NCBI GenBank assembly: GCA_030152275.1
Contig: JASLHF010000237.1
Coordinates: 1-11,169 of the forward strand
From: Acinetobacter sp.
GTDB taxonomy: Bacteria; Pseudomonadota; Gammaproteobacteria; Pseudomonadales; Moraxellaceae
Direction of reading: 5' to 3'
Length of the DNA: 11,169 nucleotides
Positions 6,783-11,169 of this stretch are shown here, piece by piece. Position 1 is the stretch's first letter. Every line of letters starts with the position of its first letter. Under the pieces are notes generated by a model. That model did not search any database. It saw nothing but the letters and a program-made list of their open reading frames with translations, and was not told the origin of the DNA. Position numbers and translations under genes: made by a program.

Positions 6783-7106
6783 TTAGTTAGATAGGTGCGC
6801 GTGACGGACTAAATTGGACAATTTTTGGTTTTGCTTTGCTGCCTTTTTGTAAATCAAAGCAATCTTGCCGATGGTTTGTACAATTTCAGCGCCAGTCGTT
6901 TCGGCAATTTCAGTAATTAACGCTGCACGCGCTTCACGGTCTTCTGCCACAACTTTAACTTTAATCAGTTCATGATCATTAAGAGCGCGCTCTAATTCTT
7001 CCGCGACGCTTTCGGTTAAGCCTTTGTCGCCTAGCATTACAACAGGATTCAGCGCATGGCCAATTTGACGTAAGCGTTTGCGTTCTTGAATAGATAAAGC
7101 CGCCAT
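6783..7106 (-). CDS. yhbY: Ribosome assembly RNA-binding protein YhbY (CRM domain)
   Basis: YhbY is a single CRM-domain protein that binds pre-50S ribosomal particles. At 107 residues it is slightly longer than the E. coli form (about 97), the extra length being a basic C-terminal tail (88-107). The CRM signature is clear: HALNPVVMLGDKGLTE (17-32), with the RNA-binding GxxG loop as G26-D-K-G29, then HELIKVKV (45-52), EDREAR (55-60) and VQTIGKIALIYK (76-87). The ATG has only a weak ribosome site (GGG about 8 nt upstream). It is divergent from rlmE, another large-subunit biogenesis gene, and is followed 6 nt later by the DOMON-like gene, so the two are almost certainly co-transcribed. Confidence 0.95.
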   Translation of the reverse strand: MAALSIQERKRLRQIGHALNPVVMLGDKGLTESVAEELERALNDHELIKVKVVAEDREARAALITEIAETTGAEIVQTIGKIALIYKKAAKQNQKLSNLVRHAHLSN

Positions 7107-7134
7107 AAATGTAACCCAAATTTAAAAACGGCTT

Positions 7135-7143
7135 AGTATAGCA
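7135..7143 (-). promoter_or_regulatory. Extended -10 promoter of yhbY
   Basis: On the minus strand TGCTATACT has a TGn extension joined to TATACT (5 of 6 to the -10 box). No good -35 lies at 16-18 nt, which fits an extended -10 promoter. Transcription would start near 7128, about 22 nt before the yhbY ATG. Confidence 0.5.
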
Positions 7144-7238
7144 AAAGCAAAGTCTAAACGCTTTAAAAACTGCGAAAATATAGATGCAAATTATCGAAAA
7201 AATCTAGCTGTAAACACTAATTTATATACACATGCATA

Positions 7239-7267
7239 CTGCAAAAACAGTGTTTTTCACGTACAAT
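7239..7267 (+). promoter_or_regulatory. Probable rlmE promoter
   Basis: TACAAT (7262-7267, 5 of 6) is a good -10 box. CTGCAA (7239-7244), 17 nt upstream, matches the -35 box at only 3 of 6. The spacer carries an inverted repeat, AAAAACA (7243-7249), G, TGTTTTT (7251-7257), which could be an operator. The leader would be about 27 nt. Confidence 0.45.
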
Positions 7268-7300
7268 TAAGAATTAGAAGTTTTTTTTATTTAGAGAGTT

Positions 7301-7951
7301 ATGGCGACGCGCATTACCAACCAAAAACTATCCAAGAGCAGCCGAGACTGGATGCGGGAACATTTAGATGACCCTTTTGTGAAGAAAGCGCAAAAGGACG
7401 GTTACCGTGCGCGTGCAGCTTATAAACTTTTAGAAATTCAAGAAAAATACAAATTGATTAAGCCGGGCATGACTGTTGTTGACTTAGGCGCTGCACCTGG
7501 CAGCTGGTCTCAAATTGCAGGCAAGCTGGTGGGTGACAAGGGTTTGGTCATTGCATCAGATATTTTGGAAATGGATGCTTTGCCCGACGTGACATTTTTG
7601 CAGGGTGACTTTCGTGAGCAGGAAGTGTTCGATAAATTGTTAAATATTTTAAATGGACGCACTGTAGACGTTGTAATTTCAGATATGGCCCCCAATACAT
7701 CAGGTAATAAGGCCGTAGATCAGCCACGTCAGATTTATCTGTGCGAACTCGCACTGGATTTTGCAACTAAGGTGCTCGGTCCGAAAGGGCAGTTTGTTGT
7801 AAAAGTGTTCCAAGGCACTGGTTTTGATGAATTTCGCAAACAAGTAGTAGATACTTTTGATGTCATGAAAACCGCAAAACCCGCTGCGTCACGCGCCCGT
7901 TCTAAAGAAGTATTTTTAGTCGGGCAGGGCCGCAAGAAAGGTTTCAAGTAA
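7301..7951 (+). CDS. rlmE: 23S rRNA (uridine-2'-O)-methyltransferase RlmE (FtsJ/RrmJ)
   Basis: RlmE methylates the 2'-O of U2552 in the 23S rRNA A loop, using S-adenosylmethionine, late in 50S assembly. It has 216 residues against 209 in E. coli. The SAM-binding motif is DLGAAPGSWS (61-70), and QGDFRE (101-106), SDMAPNTSG (127-135) and VVKVFQGTGFDE (166-177) follow. The catalytic K-D-K-E tetrad is complete: K42, D128, K168 and E203. The ATG has GAGAG immediately upstream (7294-7298), with rather short spacing. It is divergent from yhbY and leads into ftsH 136 nt downstream, the usual proteobacterial order. No T-tailed terminator separates it from ftsH, so readthrough into ftsH is likely. Confidence 0.97.
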   Translation: MATRITNQKLSKSSRDWMREHLDDPFVKKAQKDGYRARAAYKLLEIQEKYKLIKPGMTVVDLGAAPGSWSQIAGKLVGDKGLVIASDILEMDALPDVTFLQGDFREQEVFDKLLNILNGRTVDVVISDMAPNTSGNKAVDQPRQIYLCELALDFATKVLGPKGQFVVKVFQGTGFDEFRKQVVDTFDVMKTAKPAASRARSKEVFLVGQGRKKGFK

Positions 7952-8075
7952 AGTTTACTTGCCAACACGTTAAAAATTGTGCATTTTGTACTTTTTTAAC
8001 TTTTTGCAAAGCTGGTCTGCAGCGTAACTATTAGGGTCTATCCCTTGATTGGGCATGATCGAATTAGATTGATAT

Positions 8076-8079
8076 GGGA
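8076..8079 (+). promoter_or_regulatory. ftsH ribosome binding site that fixes the TTG start
   Basis: GGGA lies eight bases before the TTG at 8088. It is the only purine-rich block near the start and supports TTG initiation. An out-of-frame ATG at 8074 overlaps it and ends after five codons in a TGA that overlaps the TTG. Confidence 0.5.
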
Positions 8080-8087
8080 ATAAAGCT

Positions 8088-9986
8088 TTGAGCGATCTTT
8101 TTAAGAATGCCGTATTGTGGCTCATTATACTGGGCGTGCTGGTGCTGATTTTCAGCAACGTCAGTGACCGCAATCAGCCGACTGCGATGAACTATTCTGA
8201 GTTTGTTGCTGCCGTGAATGCTGGTCAAATTAAGCAAGTGACAATTGACGGCGAACGGATCCGCGGTGAAAAATCAAACGGTACTGAATTTGAAAGTATT
8301 CGTCCAGCGGTTCAAGATCCTGAATTGATGCCGAACCTCATCAAAAATAATGTCGTGGTTGAAGGTACTGCGCCTCAGCGTCAAGGCTTATTGATGCAGC
8401 TTCTCATTGCCAGCTTCCCAGTCTTGCTGATTATTTTGCTGTTCATGTTCTTTATGCGCAATATGGGCGGTGCAGGCGGCGGTAAAAACGGCCCGATGAG
8501 CTTTGGTAAATCTAAAGCTAAAATGCTGTCTGAAGATCAGATTAAGGTTACTTTTGCCGACGTTGCTGGCTGTGATGAAGCGAAGCAAGAAGTGGTTGAA
8601 ATTGTCGATTTCTTAAAAGATCCTGCAAAATTTAAACGTTTGGGCGCAACTATCCCGAAAGGCGTGTTGATGGTTGGCCCTCCGGGTACGGGTAAAACCT
8701 TATTGGCAAAAGCCATTGCTGGTGAAGCAAAAGTTCCATTCTTTAGTATTTCTGGTTCAGACTTTGTTGAAATGTTTGTCGGCGTAGGCGCCTCACGTGT
8801 CCGTGACATGTTTGAGCAGGCAAAACGCCATGCCCCATGTATCATCTTTATTGATGAGATTGATGCAGTCGGCCGTCACCGCGGTTCAGGTACAGGCGGC
8901 GGTCATGATGAGCGTGAACAGACCCTGAACCAAATGCTGGTAGAAATGGACGGTTTTGAAGGCAATGAAGGCATTATTGTTATTGCTGCGACTAACCGTG
9001 CAGATGTGTTGGATAAAGCATTGCTTCGTCCGGGGCGTTTTGACCGTCAAGTGATGGTGGGATTACCGGACATTAAAGGCCGTGAGCAGATTTTAAACGT
9101 TCATTTGAAAAAATTGCCTTCTACAACTGGTGTTGATGTCAAAGTGCTTGCACGCGGTACGCCTGGTTTCTCTGGTGCGCAATTGGCTAACCTGGTTAAT
9201 GAGGCGGCATTATTTGCTGCGCGCCGTAACAAAAACACGGTCGATATGCATGACTTTGAAGATGCTAAAGACAAGCTTTACATGGGTCCTGAGCGTAAAT
9301 CGATGGTGATTCGCGAAGAAGAGCGCCGTGCAACGGCTTACCATGAAGCAGGCCATGCGATTGTTGCTGAAATCTTGCCGGGTACTGACCCTGTACACAA
9401 AGTAACGATTATGCCGCGCGGCTGGGCGCTAGGGGTTACATGGCAGTTGCCTGAACATGACCAAACTAGCCACTACAAAGACAAAATGCTGAATGAACTT
9501 TCAATTTTGTTTGGTGGCCGTATTGCAGAAGAAGTGTTCATTAACCAAATGTCGACTGGCGCTTCAAATGACTTTGAGCGGGCAACTAAAATGGCGCGCG
9601 CAATGGTGACTAAATACGGTATGTCTGATAAGTTGGGGGTAATGGTCTATGAAGATGATTCTCAGCAGTCATTCATGGGCAGTATTGGCAGCCGTACAAT
9701 TTCTGAAGCGACTCAACAGCAAGTAGATGTTGAGGTGCGCCGTATTATTGATGAACAATACCGCGTAGCGCGTGATATTCTTGAAAATAATAAAGATATT
9801 GCGCATGCAATGGTAAAAGCGCTGTTAGAGTGGGAAACCATTGACCGTGAACAAATCCGCGACATTATGGAAGGCCGTGAACCGCAGCCGCCAAAAGTGT
9901 ATGTAGCCGATAATCCGGTGATTGATGTTACTCCGGCAGATGGTCCAGCGACACCGCCGCCATTGCCATCTTTACCCAAAGTGTAA
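8088..9986 (+). CDS. ftsH: ATP-dependent zinc metalloprotease FtsH
   Basis: FtsH is the inner-membrane AAA+ protease that degrades unassembled membrane proteins and short-lived regulators; it works as a hexamer. The 632 residues fit the family (about 640). Two membrane helices, about 7-24 and 101-123, flank a periplasmic domain. The AAA+ module has Walker A GPPGTGKT (197-204), pore loop FVG (230-232), Walker B IIFIDE (252-257), and second region of homology ATNRADVLDKALLRPGRFDR (301-320). The protease domain has HEAGH (419-423), with D495 in the GASND block as third zinc ligand. The C-terminus is Pro-rich. The start is TTG: no in-frame ATG gives the first membrane helix, and GGGA lies upstream. 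It probably reads on from rlmE, and it ends at a strong terminator. Confidence 0.98.
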   Translation: MSDLFKNAVLWLIILGVLVLIFSNVSDRNQPTAMNYSEFVAAVNAGQIKQVTIDGERIRGEKSNGTEFESIRPAVQDPELMPNLIKNNVVVEGTAPQRQGLLMQLLIASFPVLLIILLFMFFMRNMGGAGGGKNGPMSFGKSKAKMLSEDQIKVTFADVAGCDEAKQEVVEIVDFLKDPAKFKRLGATIPKGVLMVGPPGTGKTLLAKAIAGEAKVPFFSISGSDFVEMFVGVGASRVRDMFEQAKRHAPCIIFIDEIDAVGRHRGSGTGGGHDEREQTLNQMLVEMDGFEGNEGIIVIAATNRADVLDKALLRPGRFDRQVMVGLPDIKGREQILNVHLKKLPSTTGVDVKVLARGTPGFSGAQLANLVNEAALFAARRNKNTVDMHDFEDAKDKLYMGPERKSMVIREEERRATAYHEAGHAIVAEILPGTDPVHKVTIMPRGWALGVTWQLPEHDQTSHYKDKMLNELSILFGGRIAEEVFINQMSTGASNDFERATKMARAMVTKYGMSDKLGVMVYEDDSQQSFMGSIGSRTISEATQQQVDVEVRRIIDEQYRVARDILENNKDIAHAMVKALLEWETIDREQIRDIMEGREPQPPKVYVADNPVIDVTPADGPATPPPLPSLPKV

Positions 9987-10001
9987 TGTTTTAAATCATG
10001 T

Positions 10002-10038
10002 GATAAAAGAAACCGCCTAAAGGCGGTTTTTTTTTTAT
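10002..10038 (+). terminator. Rho-independent terminator of ftsH
   Basis: AAACCGCC (10010-10017) pairs with GGCGGTTT (10022-10029) around TAAA and is followed by seven more T. The flanking GATAAAA and TTTTATC can lengthen the stem. It lies 23 nt past the ftsH stop and should largely uncouple folP from ftsH. Confidence 0.92.
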
Positions 10039-10090
10039 CCGGAAGAAATCCAGCCTTATGTGATAAAGGGGCGCAAAGAATAATTTTGCT

Positions 10091-10117
10091 TTGATCTGGT
10101 GAATTCCGCGCTAATAT
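10091..10117 (+). promoter_or_regulatory. Possible folP promoter
   Basis: TTGATC (10091-10096, 4 of 6) and TAATAT (10112-10117, 4 of 6) are 15 nt apart, shorter than ideal. A promoter is expected here because the ftsH terminator precedes it. The expected transcription start, near 10124, leaves room for the AGGAG ribosome site. Confidence 0.3.
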
Positions 10118-10131
10118 GGCACAAACTGAAT

Positions 10132-10136
10132 AGGAG
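10132..10136 (+). promoter_or_regulatory. Ribosome binding site shared by two competing ATG codons before folP
   Basis: AGGAG lies four bases before an ATG at 10141 and eleven before the folP ATG at 10148. The first ATG is in another frame and stops at 10171-10173 after ten codons. Neither spacing is ideal, so the two starts may compete. Confidence 0.6.
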
Positions 10137-10147
10137 CACTATGCCGT

Positions 10148-10999
10148 ATGCAATTGGCAGCCTTACCGAATAAGATTTTAAAATGCGGTTCTCACACGCT
10201 AGATTTGTCGCAGCCACACGTGATGGGGATCTTAAATGTTACACCGGATTCTTTTAGTGATGGCGGTAGACATAACGGCAAGGCTCAAGCTGTCGCGCAT
10301 GGATTGCAGATGCTGGAAGATGGCGCTGCGGTGATTGATATTGGCGGAGAATCTACACGTCCGGGTGCATCTGCGGTTACGGCAGAAGAAGAAATCCGGC
10401 GGGTGGTTCCTGTGGTTGAAGAACTGGCCAAACATGGTGCAATTATTTCGATAGATACCTCAGCGCCAGAAGTGATTCGGGCTGCAGTCAGTGCGGGTGC
10501 GCATATTTGGAATGATGTGCGGGCGTTGACCCGCCCAAATGCGCTGGACACTGCAGCTGAGCTGAATATTCCTGTGATAATTATGCACATGCGCGGTGAA
10601 CCGACAACCATGAATAATTTGGATCAATATCAGGATGTTGTTGAGGATGTAATGCAAGAGCTGCAGGCGAGGGTTAATGATGCTTTGAACGCTGGTGTGC
10701 ACGCGGAGAACATTATGATTGACCCGGGATTTGGTTTTGCAAAAAATGCGCAGCAGAATCTTCAATTGCTTGGACAATTATATAAATTGAATGCAATGGG
10801 TTATCCGATACTTTCTGCTTTGTCACGAAAGCGCTTTATTGGTGAAGCGCTTGGCGGTGCTGATGCGCAGAACCGTGCAGCGGGTTCTGTGGCTGCGCAC
10901 TTACTGAGCATTCAGCAGGGTGCTTGCATGGTGCGCGCGCATGATGTGAAAGCAATGGCAGATGCCATTAAAGTTTGGCAGGCCATGCAAAGTGCATGA
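10148..10999 (+). CDS. folP: Dihydropteroate synthase
   Basis: FolP joins para-aminobenzoate to 6-hydroxymethyl-dihydropterin diphosphate to make dihydropteroate, the folate-pathway step inhibited by sulfonamides. Its 283 residues match E. coli (282). TIM-barrel signatures are present: NVTPDSFSDGG (30-40), IGGESTRPGA (65-74), SIDTS (101-105), ND at 122-123, IMHMRG (145-150), DPGFGFAKN (192-200), SRKRFIG (226-232) and the phosphate-binding RAHDV (263-267, with R263 and H265). No insertion of the kind seen in acquired sul genes is visible, so this is the chromosomal enzyme. The ATG at 10148 is the only in-frame ATG giving the conserved N-terminus, although an out-of-frame ATG lies nearer the ribosome site. 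No terminator is seen after it. Confidence 0.97.
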   Translation: MQLAALPNKILKCGSHTLDLSQPHVMGILNVTPDSFSDGGRHNGKAQAVAHGLQMLEDGAAVIDIGGESTRPGASAVTAEEEIRRVVPVVEELAKHGAIISIDTSAPEVIRAAVSAGAHIWNDVRALTRPNALDTAAELNIPVIIMHMRGEPTTMNNLDQYQDVVEDVMQELQARVNDALNAGVHAENIMIDPGFGFAKNAQQNLQLLGQLYKLNAMGYPILSALSRKRFIGEALGGADAQNRAAGSVAAHLLSIQQGACMVRAHDVKAMADAIKVWQAMQSA

Positions 11000-11124
11000 T
11001 CTGATTGCGGACACGGTGCAATTGATTGACTGAGCTAAAAGCCAAAGGGGCGTGTGATAAGTTTGGTTATTCTTCCCCAATATGATATATAGGCACGCTT
11101 AATAGTTTGTTTTTGAGTGCCTGT

Positions 11125-11169
11125 ATGTTTGCAGATCTCCTTCTCCCTATGTTTGATGATGATTACTAT
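11125..11169 (+). CDS. Possible start of a downstream gene, cut by the window end
   Basis: An ATG at 11125 opens 15 codons, MFADLLLPMFDDDYY, running off the window. An in-frame TTG at 11113 would add four residues. There is only a weak purine stretch upstream (GAG at 11115-11117). Another frame, from a GTG at 11117, is also open. The residues do not match the beginning of GlmM, which follows folP in E. coli. Too little is present to identify it. Confidence 0.3.
   Translation, partial: MFADLLLPMFDDDYY

Noticed and set aside
6423..6794. 123-codon plus-strand open frame antisense to the DOMON-like gene
   Set aside because: It is contained almost entirely in the DOMON-like gene, whose motifs and coupled start are convincing; no promoter or ribosome site serves the antisense frame.
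8074..8091. Five-codon ATG...TGA frame overlapping the ftsH TTG start
   Set aside because: The stop overlaps the start in the manner of coupled genes, but the ATG has no ribosome site of its own and the frame is too short to judge.
8537..8845. 102-codon minus-strand open frame antisense to ftsH
   Set aside because: It mirrors the Walker A/B region of ftsH; its composition follows from the strand opposite a conserved gene.
10285..10611. 108-codon minus-strand open frame antisense to folP
   Set aside because: It lies inside folP and overlaps another antisense open frame; the Ser/Ala-rich product shows no family features.
11000..11124. Terminator after folP
   Set aside because: No stem with a following T run was found between the folP stop and the possible next start, so I did not call one.

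Overview
The window looks like core chromosome of an AT-rich gammaproteobacterium, most probably Acinetobacter or another Moraxellaceae member. The basis is the close resemblance of GreA, CarA, CarB, YhbY, RlmE, FtsH and FolP to gammaproteobacterial forms, the AT-rich spacers, and the neighbourhood (carAB-greA beside yhbY/rlmE-ftsH-folP). I assign it from memory of these families, not from a search. There is no mobile element, CRISPR array, rRNA or tRNA that I can see.

Left half (minus strand, read right to left): carA, carB and greA. CarA and CarB form carbamoyl phosphate synthetase, which feeds pyrimidine and arginine synthesis. They are 13 nt apart and share a clear promoter (-10 TATAAT near 5180). 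The roughly 100-nt leader contains two nested hairpins, each followed by a T run, and has no usual start codon, so it looks like a transcription attenuator without a leader peptide. carB ends in a strong terminator whose arms can also pair in a competing hairpin. greA follows and has its own terminator.

Middle: a plus-strand gene for a 164-residue Ala/Lys/Gln/Glu-rich coiled-coil protein of unknown function is divergent from carA. It ends in a 16-bp perfect hairpin. The following 363-nt gene-free stretch holds terminators for both flanking genes, an 18-nt perfect palindrome and a possible small-RNA promoter. Next, on the minus strand, come a DOMON-like protein and yhbY (ribosome assembly factor). 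yhbY is transcribed first and its stop codon overlaps the ribosome site of the DOMON-like gene.

Right half (plus strand): rlmE (23S rRNA 2'-O-methyltransferase), ftsH (membrane AAA+ zinc protease) and folP (dihydropteroate synthase). A divergent promoter region separates yhbY from rlmE, so two ribosome-biogenesis genes sit back to back. A strong terminator separates ftsH from folP. The last 170 nt lie past folP and may include the first codons of another gene.

All complete genes but two are well-known housekeeping genes. I found no new defence, mobile or biosynthetic system. The best leads are regulatory: the carAB leader, the carB terminator, and the small uncharacterised proteins.
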